DNA of 64,000 bases. Origin: Mycoemilia scoparia. Lineage: Eukaryota > Kickxellomycota > Kickxellomycetes > Kickxellales > Kickxellaceae. The stretch lies in contig JANBPU010000036.1 of the NCBI GenBank assembly GCA_027575805.1, forward strand, positions 44,560 to 108,559, read 5' to 3'. Below, one piece after another: positions 1 to 10,998 of the stretch (positions are counted from its first letter, which is position 1; each line of letters begins with the position of its first letter). Made by a program: the position numbers and the translations under genes. The notes under the pieces were generated by a model, which was not told the origin of the DNA, made no database searches, and saw nothing but the letters and a program-made list of their open reading frames with translations.

Positions 1-275
1 TATATTTCCGTGCGTTCCAGCAGCAACCTGGAATTCTCAAATGGGATGTGGGGTGAAAAAGCATCCCTTTCTGGGGCGAAAGGACTGTAACCACCACCTT
101 TGAAAGAAGAGCCTTTCACAGCTTCTGCTTCTTGCTTTGTAGTGCGACTATCATCGCTTCTTTGGCTGTTGCTCACGGAGTGATGTAGGTTAGGTGGGAT
201 GTCATGGTCTTCTGAATACATGGATAATCCAGAAGAGTTGCTTGAACTTGGCGACAAGAATAACAGATTTGTCAT
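1..275 (-). CDS. Partial hypothetical protein, N-terminal end, runs off the left edge
   Basis: Reading the minus strand from the ATG at 275 gives an uninterrupted frame to the window edge, about 91 codons. An in-frame TGA lies just upstream, so this is the first possible ATG of this exon. The N-terminal part is rich in Ser, Asn, His and Asp and looks disordered. The last 35 residues (…GGGYSPFAPERDAF, then PFENSRLLLERTEI) look more like a conserved domain. I do not recognise the family. The rest of the gene lies outside the window, so introns and length cannot be judged. An upstream exon spliced into this frame is possible. Codon use and lack of stops make a real exon more likely than chance, but this is inference. 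Confidence 0.5.
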   Translation of the reverse strand, partial: MTNLLFLSPSSSNSSGLSMYSEDHDIPPNLHHSVSNSQRSDDSRTTKQEAEAVKGSSFKGGGYSPFAPERDAFSPHIPFENSRLLLERTEI

Positions 276-1689
276 TAATGAGTATCAGTTAAAGCTCGCA
301 AAGAATTTGATCGCTGTGCGATATATGTTGCGATATGTCTCGTTGAGCAGAAGCTTGATCCTGGACTTTATAACAGTATACGATAAACTGCCTGTACTGT
401 TCCGTCCTTTTTTAAGTTTAAAAGAGAGTATGTGAAGTTGCCTGCCAGCAATTAGCAAATGTGCAAGTGTGATATAAAAGATATATATAGCTTTCGAAGG
501 GGCGGCTTTTATCACTTTTTTGGCAGTAAAACCTAGTTTTGGCAAGCCATGACCATATCGTTAGTTTAACTCATTCAAAACAGAATTCGGGGCAAATAAG
601 TAAAGGTGTATATAATATATATATAGAGGGAGAGGGAGAGTGAAGGAAGCGGGAAGGTTTTATAGGCAAGGTGCTGTGTGGTGACTTTATTTATATTGGC
701 AGCGAACAAGAGGAAGAGCGAAGACCTTTCAACAAATAACTTTGTAGTTTACGATCGGGCTGAGGTGCAAGCTTCTTACCCATATATTTGTAGCCTTATA
801 AATACGCAGTCTCACCGCTGTATGCTGCTTTGAATACTTGGTAAAAGATCGAGAATACGACTTCTGGCAATAATAGCAACAAGAAATGCCAAGGATTATT
901 TCAGAAAGGGCAAAAATAAAAAGTGGCAATGCAGAGACGGATGGGACTTTGAATACAAGTGATGATAGAAAAAATAGAGGGAATAATGAACATTTTAAAT
1001 GGATATGATGCAGAGTGGGAGGCATATGCCAAGCTCAGTGACCACTACCATTTCTATCTCCGTCTTGATAATTATCATCCGCCTTTTTATGTAATTTTGC
1101 TTGGTCTCAAACACGATTGTCTAAAAAATGGCGGTCGATGTTACCACCGTTGTATAATGACATCGGCAGCAATGCTGTTAGCCGCAAGCATATTTGCTGT
1201 AAAGATGGAAGGGCACATTCTTTTAGTCAGATAATAGGCGCAATTTAAGTTGATAACTAGTCTCCATTCTTGGGGCTAAATGGGAACCTTGAGGCCTAGG
1301 CCTGTGTTTGTCTAGCCTACCAGTTGCATTGTGGATTCTGATGGAGATCATATTGAATGCAAGCTGCTACTGCCAATGCCAATAGGCTATGTGATAGAGG
1401 ATAAGCGCCACCATACGATAACTCTGACTGTATGCAAATGGGCGAGCATCGCATTTATTGAGGGTAAACATATATGGCTAAAAGTCATTACTAATCTCTC
1501 ATATGGATGGCGAGGATGAGTCTTGATAAAACTGACTATGTGTGTTTGTGTGCGTGTGATATGCAAGGGTGCATGACGGACACTCTGATTGCTAGCCCAC
1601 ACTTTTGGGACCCTTACAGAGCTGATAAAGTTAAGGATGCTGTTAGCTATGTTGGACACTGTGATAAAGGGGGCATTGATCTCCTTTGT
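276..1689. other. Intergenic region without recognisable gene
   Basis: This 1.4 kb lies between the 5' end of the left-edge gene and the 3' end of NAMPT, both on the minus strand. It holds an AT repeat near 610-625 and a purine tract of GGGAGA type near 626-641. The short open frames on both strands show no family resemblance, and I see no gene or RNA in it. Confidence 0.5.
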
Positions 1690-3811
1690 CTAACCTATAT
1701 TCTCCTGATCGGCCATAATCTGTTCCTGATATCTTTTCAAGGACTCGCTGATGGCATCATGAACAGGGGGGAAGGCATCCCATTGTGAACGAATTCTTTT
1801 GCGCAATTTATCAAATGACTCGCCTTCCCAAGCCCCTTGAACTGGCCCTTTATCGTACACGACCCGCAGGATATTGTCGGCGCCATCTCTAGCCTGATCC
1901 TTGTTGATCTCTTTGGATGGCGGGGTCGGTTGTATTGATGAGTCGGGCTGTTGGTCGCAGTGATAGACTATGGGCGGGCACTTTGCCCCGTTGTTCTCAT
2001 CAGGACTCCCCAAAACTGCAAAGCATCCCGGCAGGCTCTTCTTATTGGAGTCCGACTTTGGACATTTCATGATATCTCGGACTTTCCCATCATGATAGGT
2101 GATCGACGATATTTTTACCGCAAAGCTCATCGTATCACGGTGGACTTTCTGTAATAGCCCGCCGCCCATACCAAATGCCACATTTTGTATGGAGTACCCT
2201 GCCCCCAGAACCGCTTTCACCAGGTCGCCTACCGTGTAAAGGCTTATTCCATCGCCCTGAAGCACCGCACAGCCATTAAGAACCTTGTAGCCTTTGGTGT
2301 TCCTTTGCACACCAAACACCTTTTCACCAGCCTCCAACGCCATGAGTACCGCCTCAACCGGATCACCGCTATCGGGCCTGATTACCAGAACGCCACCTTT
2401 GGCCAGCTTTTGCTCCTTGACTACTGGAAGCAGCTCAGACAATGCACGGGCATAGTCGTATGAATCCATCACGCACGACATGACGCCGTCTCCATATTCT
2501 GCGATTGCTCTTTGCAATGCCCCGAGTTCTGTCTTGTGGGCAGTCATAACCGAATGTTCAGTTGCCGGGACAGTTGTTCCGACTGGTTTGCCAGAATTGA
2601 ATTCATACTGTGCACAAAAGGCTGCCGGAAGATTGTCAGTCCCATCGAAGTTCAGAAGATGCGCCATTCCGCCAAGTATACTCTGCTCAACGCATGCGCA
2701 TCCACGAAATCCAAAGTCGTTCAACATCCTACCATTGCAAGGGTATACAGGATAAATTTGATTTTACGCTTGTATTGGTATATGTATGTGCATATGGGTG
2801 ATTATTTTTGAAGGGCTAAATTAATATTATCAATGATAACATAGGCTAGCCAATATGCAGGTTGAAACTGGCCTACTAGTAAAACTTAGTAGCCCTTCAA
2901 AAATAACTACCCACATATATGTATATACTTTGAACTCTGCTGCATATGTATGCAAATTTGACACACATACTAACACAAAAAGAAATCCAGATTTCTCTAA
3001 TTAACTTACCCAGATATCATTCCATAATTTTCTTCGTCAACAGACTGCTCGAAGCCCTTCTCTAGTATTGTTCGAACTTTTCTTGATAGTGTCGCCACTG
3101 TTGATGGATACCAACACATGCATAGGATAGACTCCAGGTATGTCACCAAAATTGCGTATTCTCCCTCGGCCGTTATCTGAAATACAGGGACATGAGGGTA
3201 TACCACACTTCCTTCTGGAAGTGCTTGTACTTTAATTGGAAAGTACCCATCATTCTCTTTAATAAACTATAAAAATCAAGTACGCAAAACCACACATCTA
3301 GTTATTCACGTTAACAAACAAACGAGCATACATCTTGCTGACCTGCCTGTCCAGATATTAATTCCCAGAGATTCTGTAAATTTACCTTGAGAAACAATTC
3401 CTTTGGGAACGGGTATGCTGTATTCCCCATTCTATGGGTCGCCAAAAAAGCCTCCATAGTATCCACATCTTTCACTGTCCATTGTTTGCAAAGATAGCTC
3501 TCGATGATATGCCTGATGCCGTAAAATACTATTCTCTGATCATCTTTTTGGTCATCAAAGGGCTTACGAAACTCTCCGTATGCGACTGCCTTGAACATCA
3601 TTACAGTTGGTATTTGGCGTTAATATGCGTTAGATTTGTCTGCTAGAGATACTGCTGTTTCGAATGACTTATCAGTTGGATGTGTACAAGCCTAGCTCAT
3701 GATTGCAGCATTGTGCCTTACCTTTGTGGCATCAGGGTACAGTCTGTAGTGACTTAGTTTATAGGAGTCGGTCAATAGTCCATATGGCAGCTTGGAAAAC
3801 ATGCTGTTCAT
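1690..3811 (-). CDS. NAMPT: Nicotinamide phosphoribosyltransferase (NAMPT)
   Basis: NAMPT joins nicotinamide and PRPP to make NMN, the salvage route to NAD in cytosol and nucleus. Four exons give about 529 residues: 3811-3722, 3589-3386, 3266-3010, 2728-1690 (human enzyme 491). All junctions are GT-AG. The family blocks appear in order: LLTDSYKLSHYRLYP near residue 13, VFYGIRHI, PFPKELFLK, FPIKVQALPEGSVVYPHVPV, WYPSTVATLS, DFGFRG, the phosphoribosyl-site blocks RPDSGDP and QGDGIS, and FGMGGGLLQK. The ATG at 3811 is chosen because the conserved TDSYK block follows about 13 residues later. Intron 3 (3009-2729) carries a MITE. Most studied fungi recycle nicotinamide through nicotinamidase instead, so the gene is unusual. 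No His lies between DSYD and RPDSG, where the human enzyme has its phosphorylated His247. Confidence 0.93.
2795..2915. mobile_element. MITE-like TIR element, copy A (in NAMPT intron 3)
   Basis: The left end reads TGGGTGATTATTTTTGAAGG after a TA. The right end is its inverted counterpart, CCTTCAAAAATAACTACCCA. The roughly 120 bp interior matches copy E (near 12947-13060) and not the other copies, so A and E form a subfamily. There is no coding capacity. The right boundary is uncertain by a few bases because the flank reads CATATATG rather than directly TA. Confidence 0.85.
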
Positions 3812-4265
3812 TGCTAGATACTGGTAGTGGCTATATATATCTGGTATATTGTTCCTTTGTCAACGCAATCAAGTAGCGGTGCACCAGTTTCTTCTTGCCT
3901 GTATGTTGAAAAAGTATAGTGAAATATAGTTACTGAAACCGAAATAGTATATATATTCAGGGCTTTGGTGAAATAAAAGAAAAAGGAAAAGTTCCGGCCC
4001 CTCTCCATGTCTACAGAAACGATTTGCCCATTTAATATTGTGGTGACGTCCTAGAGGTATGGGAATTCATGGATATTTCAAGATGTTGGGCAAAAAAGGA
4101 GCAAAACAATGGGGAAGTCACAAGTAACAAATTCTAACTAGCATTGTGATTCATTATCAGGAAGAAGCCATTATGGTGTTGTGAAAACTGTTATTGAGAA
4201 CTACTACAAAATCCAAAACTTATCTACACTTGTATGAGCAAACAACAAGCAACGTTCTTGACTAT
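3812..4265. promoter_or_regulatory. Intergenic: NAMPT promoter side and UBA1 3' flank
   Basis: Both neighbours are on the minus strand, so this 450 bp must hold the UBA1 terminator and the NAMPT promoter. I see no distinct motif beyond AT-rich stretches. Confidence 0.4.
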
Positions 4266-7200
4266 CTAATTATTGATCCTTACGAATAGCTGGGGAAGGT
4301 CTACGTCCTCTTGCTCATCATCCTCGGCACCAACATCAAGAACAGCCCACTTGATATGAGGCGGGAGCTTTTCCAATCCCATCACAGTCCTGTAAACTTC
4401 AGAAAGGCGCTTGTTGAGTCTTTCCTTGTGTGCGGCACCAAACCAGACACTATACAGCATCTTGACTCCTGAGCTTATGCTGCTGACTGTAAGGCTGTAT
4501 TTATCGCTAACGTGGTCAATAATTTCTTGAATGGTAAGGTCCTGCTCAATACGAATCTTGTCCCAGATGCTGAACTTGAAGTCCTTGACCTCGCGATACT
4601 GTGGTGGGAAGGGCTCAGAGAATCCAAAGAAGGGGAGTGCAATGTTGACAAACCCGTTCTTGTAGTCCTCAATTGTGTGCTTCTTTTCTTTATCTTCTTG
4701 TCCCAAGTCGCTGGCAAGCTTGTATAGCTCGAGGCAAGACAAACCTGTAACTAGAGCAGTTGTGGTGGCGATAGCAGGGATAATCTTTCCAGCCACTTGC
4801 TTGGTCTTGTGGCGATCAGCTTGGTCAATGCTATAGTTAAGGGCGCGAAGATTCGAAGCAGCGGTTACAAAGTCGATATGGAAGTTTGTATCATCATCCT
4901 TCTCAAACTCTGCTGGAATCATATGGAATCCGGTGAGGGACTTGGGATCAGGAAGGCTGTCCTCCAATGTCTCAAGGTCCATTGGGTCATCGTTGCTCTC
5001 ACCCTCCTTATCGGGTTCGTCATCAGTAACCTTGATCTGGACATTGCTCTTGGGCTGGAATTCAGGGACAGCAACGGCAGCAGCTAACTTGGCAATGTAG
5101 TCACGATCGCGACTACCCTTAAGGCCATAGATGAAGGCAAAGAGATTGGAAACGGATTCAATGAAGTCAATGTGCAGAGGGTTGGCTGAATCAAACTTGA
5201 TAGATGTTGGAACCTGCTTGGGTGGGCTCCAGAATAGATCGCCTGAGCTAGTTCTGGCATCTGGCGGGAAGGCATATAGGAGCTGTTCAATGTTGTTATA
5301 ATAGTATTCTTGGAACTTGTGTCTAGCGCGCTCAATGCATTGCTCAAATGTCTTTGGACGTTGCTCAACTAGATACTGGTGAATTGAGACGACTGCCTCC
5401 TGACGCTGACCACGATCAATTGTGTCAAGATAGTTTGGTGTTGAAAGATATTGGTTGATTTCTTGTGCAGGTTGGAAGAAAAGACCAGCAAACAGATCAC
5501 GAGCCCACTGAATGGTGTGTTCAATGGCATTGGGGAAGTTCTTGAGGGTGCAGCTAGGAATGCTCTTTTCCTCTGGATCTTGGGAGTCTGAGTAGGATTC
5601 GGTCATATATGGAACAATAACTTGGACATTACCCTTTGTTCCCAATGTGCCTGATTCAAGAAGGGGCTTACAGTAGTGAACACAGCGGCTGTCCATGTAT
5701 CTACGTGCTTTAATGTTGTCAAGTGCATTGGTAACGATATCAACGCCATCAAAGAAGGAATCGTCGAAAATGTGTTCAGTGGCAACATCAACTGGGTCCT
5801 GGTATGTGACAATCTTGCCAGCAAGTTTAGGGTTCATGGCGGTCACTGCTGCTGCTGCAGTGTCCGACTTGAGCTTTCCTACATCTCTAGGACGGAACAA
5901 GAACTGGCGATTGAGATTGCTCTTTTCAATAGTGTCCATATCAGTGATACGAATAATACCGTTGTCACCGGTACCAACACCCATCATTGCCCAGTTCTTT
6001 AGCATCTCGCAGCCAATAGCACCCGAACCGACCAAGAAAAGTCTAAGGTTTTCGAGCTTCATTTGGAATGACTTTCCAAACACAGCAATCTGACCATCAT
6101 ATCGGGAGCCAGTGAGAGCCACATCCTCCTCTGTTGGTTTAAATTTGGGAGGCAAAGACTCCAAGGAGTCAAAGTACAAAAAGTTGTTGATGGGGGTAAA
6201 CTTGTTTGTGACTGACTTCAAGACTTCCTGTGCAACAATACCACCAAACAAAGCAACCATTGGAGACAAATTTCCGTGTGCTTGGTATGAGATTTGTTTG
6301 ACTATATCATCATTGATATCAGCCTTTTGCTCCAAAGTTTCGTTTATAGCGTGAGCATGTCGAAGAACCTCTTTAGCATCTTCTTCATTCCATGGTCTTG
6401 GGAGGGCCTTGTGCTCATTGTAGAATCGATCAAGACCAAGTATACCAACGTGGATCTGTGCGGGTCTATCAAACTTGGCAAAGTCTGTGACAAGGAATTC
6501 TGGAGAGGTAATAGCTTCACGGAAGGATTTGAAATTAAGGGTTACTGGTTGCTTAACTTGCTCATAAAGGCCACTGGGTTGGTATTCACCAGAAAGCTCT
6601 GGCTTTCCAATGCTGAATGATTGTGGAGAGATGACCTTGATTTCTAAAGGCTCGCATCCATTTAAGCCCTCTAGTCCCTTGACTTTGGAAAATGTGACGT
6701 AGTCGCCAGTGCTAAGGCCGTGTCTTGATTCACCAAGAGCAGTCACAACATAGTCTCCCTCAGGAGTGCGACTGATTGCTTCAATCATTCCATTTATAGG
6801 CTGCTCGCCATTGTCATCGATGACAACAAAGTTTTTACCAAAGTCATTGAAAACCAAACCAAAGAGACCATGAAGGCGAGTCGAAATATAATGGATTCCA
6901 TTGTTGTGGGCAAAATCAGAGAATTCAAGTTGTTGCTCAAGAGGCATATCAGCAACAACAACGCATTTGAATCCAACCAAGTTCTCTGGTTTAAGTTCAG
7001 CGTCATATACTGTAACTGGGACATACTGGTTTAGTTCTGCAAGACGTGGTGCTGCTACTTCAGCTCGTGGCTTTCCAACATCTTGTTCAGTAAGGAAAAA
7101 CTATTAGAAAAGCATGTTATAATGGTTTGTCAAATGTTTGTATAGTTTTCTTTTGTATATAATGCACAAGTTGGGTATTTTAGTAGTTTTAGTAACCAAA

Positions 7201-7531
7201 ACTTACTTGTGTGGATAAATCTTTTAGTTCAACTGGTGATGTGTCATAGAGGGTTACGCTTTTTACACCAGCAAGTACAACGTTTTTGGCAATCTCACAA
7301 CCAAGACCATTAAGGCCAATTATAAGAATGTTCGACTCGCTCATCTTTTTCATGGCTTCGTGTCCAAGGACATAGCTATAAAGAGCATAGATAATAATCA
7401 CTAAGCAGTGAGTATTTGGTACTGACAACAGTGCACATAATGAAATACGAGAGACATCCAACTACTTACAGTTGTCTAGAGTATAGGCCCTCATCAATGG
7501 CCTGGTTGGGAGATTTCATTTCAATTTCCAT
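4266..7531 (-). CDS. UBA1: Ubiquitin-activating enzyme E1
   Basis: UBA1 adenylates ubiquitin with ATP, then carries it as a thioester and passes it to E2 enzymes, so all ubiquitin conjugation depends on it. Exons 7531-7470, 7375-7207 and 7100-4266 give 1021 residues, close to the yeast enzyme. The N-terminal inactive adenylation half begins [14 protein letters not shown] and [17 protein letters not shown]. The active adenylation site has the nucleotide loop [13 protein letters not shown] near residue 350. The catalytic cysteine is in SCTLKNFPN, near residue 594. The C-terminal ubiquitin-fold domain ends the protein. The start ATG (7531) gives [20 protein letters not shown], where the conserved block follows at once. 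UBA1 and NGG1 are divergent, 521 bp apart. Confidence 0.97.
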
Positions 7532-8052
7532 TTTATAGTAGGTTATAACACTTTAGTATAGTTTACGTATACAGTATAGAAATAGAGGGAAAGGGAAGTT
7601 GAAGAGTATTTGTTTGGCAGCAAGGCTGCGGCTACGTTAAATGCGTTTAAAATTATTGTGGGTATACCAGAGTAAACGTGGAATGCTGTGCTTGCGCAAC
7701 CATAGCAAAGCAAACAGATCTAATAATGAAGCAAATTGATTGGCTTAGTGTGATGACGGCTCTTTGGAGGTTCCTTTTATTACCATGAATGTGCTGATGC
7801 CAACACACAAGTCCCAATAGAATGTTTGTGTCAAAGAAATAATGTTTAAAATTCAAAAACCCATAAACAAAAACATTAATTCTGTGATTTTCAGTAGTGA
7901 ATTATTTTGATGATTAATCAAGTGACTCCAAGTCTTTATTTTTTGTATTGTTTTAACCATTTCCTTGATCTTGTTCAACAGTTTGTAACAGACCTCCCGA
8001 GTTTGTTGTAGGAGTTCCATTTTAGTACGCACACATACGCACAGACATAAAT
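7532..8052. promoter_or_regulatory. Divergent promoter region UBA1 / NGG1
   Basis: The start codons of UBA1 (-) and NGG1 (+) face away from each other across 521 bp, so both promoters must lie here. The region is AT-rich with short T-runs. I see no recognisable operator or repeat. Confidence 0.5.
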
Positions 8053-10169
8053 ATGCCCATTAGACACAACAATTATTTCATACCAGAGCTTGGCTCTGAA
8101 AAGTACCAGAATTTTTTACATGGAGCTTCAGCTGGCTCTGGCTCCAAATCTTCTGGATTTTCTAGGAGGCTTCCCAATCTTCAAGAGCTTGACACGCTCC
8201 AGCATACACTCGAGAAAATGGCAGTCAAGGCTGGTTCTAGAGCTGATGATATGGAGGCAGAGATTTTTAATATTTCTAATCTGCTCGGAAAGCCATGTGA
8301 AGGTTGGTAACGCTTTTTAGTTAATTATCCTGACTCTTTAGATGATCTGGCGTCTAATGAATTTTTGTTTCCTTCATGTTTAGATGGTATCTACTCATCC
8401 AAAAACGAAAAGCGGAGGAATTCTATCAATGTAGCAGCCCTGGGGTAAGTAATTTTATATTACACCGTATATATGTTTAAGTTGAATAGAGAATTAAAGA
8501 TTTTGCGATTTTTTGGTAACTTTATAGCTCCAGATCTGGCTCCACAGGTACTTTTCAATTCCAAGTATATATTGCGTTAAATTGTATAATGGATATTGGA
8601 TAATTTAGTTCTGATGAATTCAAGACTAAAGTATTATATTTTTCAAATTATTAGTTTCTGATAAACGGGCAGCTAGCAGTTCTGACATGTGCAATGCGAG
8701 AGCATCGCCCAGCGTACAGGTAACCCAAAATGGATCAACTCAATACAATATATACTATACATGGCGTCTTTAAAACTACCATACAATCTTTCTTTATAGG
8801 ATTCTTTTGGTGCAAGGCCAACTAATGGCTCTGTGTCAAATAGTGGCATACCTACAACTGGCGAAGGCAGCGAAGGAGGGCTTAACCAAAAAATTCAGCT
8901 TTACCACCCCAACTCTGGATTGCCATTAATAGAGGACGACTTTACAAAAGTTAAAATAACCAGCCAAACAACAATTCAAGCCTTCTGGACATCGGTTGAG
9001 CCCTACTTTCGCAATTTGACCGAAAGTGATATAAAGTTCCTTCAGAGAGAGGTAATTTATATGCTGCCTGCCTACATGTTGTAAAATCCATACTGGATAG
9101 TACACAGTTAGATAGCTAAAGCGACTTTTAACATTTTATTAGGAGGATAACCAAGAAAGCTATATAATCACACCACTCGGAAAACCATACCTGCAACAGT
9201 GGACTCAAGAAGAAGTGGCGCTATTTCCTGAGCTTGCACATAGTTCCCGGGCAAAGGCTTCGCTAGACAAGGCACTGGGTATAGAGAGAATGTCAAGAAT
9301 TCCACCAAGACACTCTTATCTAGCAATCGACCTATCTGACGCGGACCTGGTAAAAACAAATATCCGGTGTGCACCAATAACCGAAAGAATCATCTGTTCC
9401 CTAGTTAGAGAGAACATTGTTCCACAAAATGAAATTATTAGCTTCGAGGACGAAGATGACGATCAAACGAATGGCTCATCTTACAAGTCAAGAGTACAAC
9501 AAAACTCTGAAGTTCCGGACTTGGAATCCAGGTTGAAGCAAGAGCTGCGCTACATTGGAATACTTGGAGATGAGGAGGTAAGTTCTTTTTACTGTATGGG
9601 CCATGAGATAAGCTTTTTCTCTGAGTATACGGTTTACATGTAAAATTATTTTATAGGTTGACTGGAAGAACCAAGAGGATGACGAGATATCTGCTTCACT
9701 GAGAGCTCTTCAATCACAACTGCGTGAACAAGTTAGAGTCAATAGGCAAAGAAACAAGATACTTTTATCTATTGCAAAGAAGAACATGGGCTATCAAGAG
9801 TATTTGCAGATAATGGACGAGCTAGACAAACAGGTTGAGCAATCGTATGGAAAACGCAATGTAAGCCTCTACCTCGTTTTATATGGCAGCTGGTGATTTA
9901 GTTGTTTATATGCTTTCTGAGACCTAACTTTAACTCCAATTGCTACTATTCATGACTATTATTTATAGCGCGCGATCAAATCCCGCAAGCGCAAGTCTAT
10001 GTCTTACAAGCCGACTACTGGTCTTTCGGAAAACACTATCAACGCAATGGATAGGCGACGCAGAGTTATGCATGGAATTGGCCACTTGTTCCCTCCAGAA
10101 AAATTCAAACGTCCAAATGAGTCGATTTATCCTGATGATATTAGAAATAATCCACCTTCATATCTTTAA
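8053..10169 (+). CDS. NGG1: SAGA/ADA histone acetyltransferase complex subunit Ada3/Ngg1
   Basis: Ada3/Ngg1 links Gcn5 and Ada2 in the nuclear SAGA and ADA histone acetyltransferase complexes. Eight exons give 495 residues: 8053-8302, 8384-8444, 8528-8547, 8655-8719, 8800-9051, 9143-9577, 9657-9860, 9969-10169. The frame is kept at all seven junctions. Exon 3 is a 20-nt microexon, and the intron 1 donor is GTTGGT. The C-terminal Ada3 domain is clear: a basic helix (RAIKSRKRKSMSYKP), then MDRRRRVMHGIGHLFPPEKF near the end. The middle is Ser-rich linker, then a conserved block with TPLGKPYLQQW. The start is the first ATG, giving MPIRHNNYFIPELGSEKYQN, which resembles the N-termini of other fungal Ada3 proteins. 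The family call rests mainly on the C-terminal domain. Confidence 0.9.
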
Positions 10170-10998
10170 AAAGATACTGATACTTTATAATTTAAACTTT
10201 TGTTCTTTACTATATGTGTTTATCTAGCAATATTGAAAGAATTTGTATTTTGAATCCTGTTTAATGGCAACACCAACACGATTGGAAAACCATTTGTTAA
10301 ATAGCTACAAAGGATAAAACAATTCATTTGGTACTGATTTTACGAAAAGCAGTCTTGAAGCTTATATAAAATAGCTTGGATAAATATCTAGACAGAGAAT
10401 ATATGGGTAGTTATTTTTGAAGGGTTAGCCACACATTTGGCTGTGGTTACTCCCTTAGTTAGTTGTTGGTCGCCAAAAGGTTCCATTCAAAAATAACGAT
10501 GCATAAGCCCTTTTTAAACAATTGAAGTGTAAAGCAATGTATTAGGTCAACTGGCAAATTGACAAAATATAATATTAGTCCTCATTTCTGTGGATATTCA
10601 CTTGATGTGGTGAACAAAAGCTTGTTTGCAGTAAATGAAGGATAATATGGATTCAAGGTTGCAATCTAGCAGCCAGTATCCTTCCTCAACACCGATAACT
10701 ATCGAGCATATATGATCTAATCAGGAAAATTATTTCGAGTAATGACTCAGAGAATTTGGACTGCAGAAGATCAAACTAAAAGATGAAAGCCCAAACGCAT
10801 TGTGAAAAATCAACTACTCCAACAGAATACCATCATCGAGTGCCACTGGTTGAATCTCCTGTTTAAATTGTAAATTTACACACACATAACATCAACAGGC
10901 TTTTATAGTATTCTACTTTTACTTTAGTTTTAGCCCCCTTATTATACTCTTTCTCTTCTTTTTATTTAGTTTTATTTTTATTTTCTAAATATCCTGGA
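10170..10998. promoter_or_regulatory. Intergenic NGG1 / SUI3 with one MITE copy
   Basis: This 829 bp holds the NGG1 3' flank, MITE copy B at 10404-10503 and the SUI3 promoter. The last 80 bases before the SUI3 ATG are pyrimidine-rich (runs of TTCTACTTTTACTTT type), a common upstream feature of highly expressed fungal genes. Nothing else is seen. Confidence 0.5.
10404..10503 (+). mobile_element. MITE-like TIR element, copy B
   Basis: It is about 100 bp, flanked by TA on both sides. The left end is TGGGTAGTTATTTTTGAAGG and the right end CCATTCAAAAATAACGATGCA, the diverged inverted partner. The interior carries the ACATTTGGCTGTGGTTACTC block shared with copies C, D, F and G. It sits between NGG1 and SUI3. 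Confidence 0.85.
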
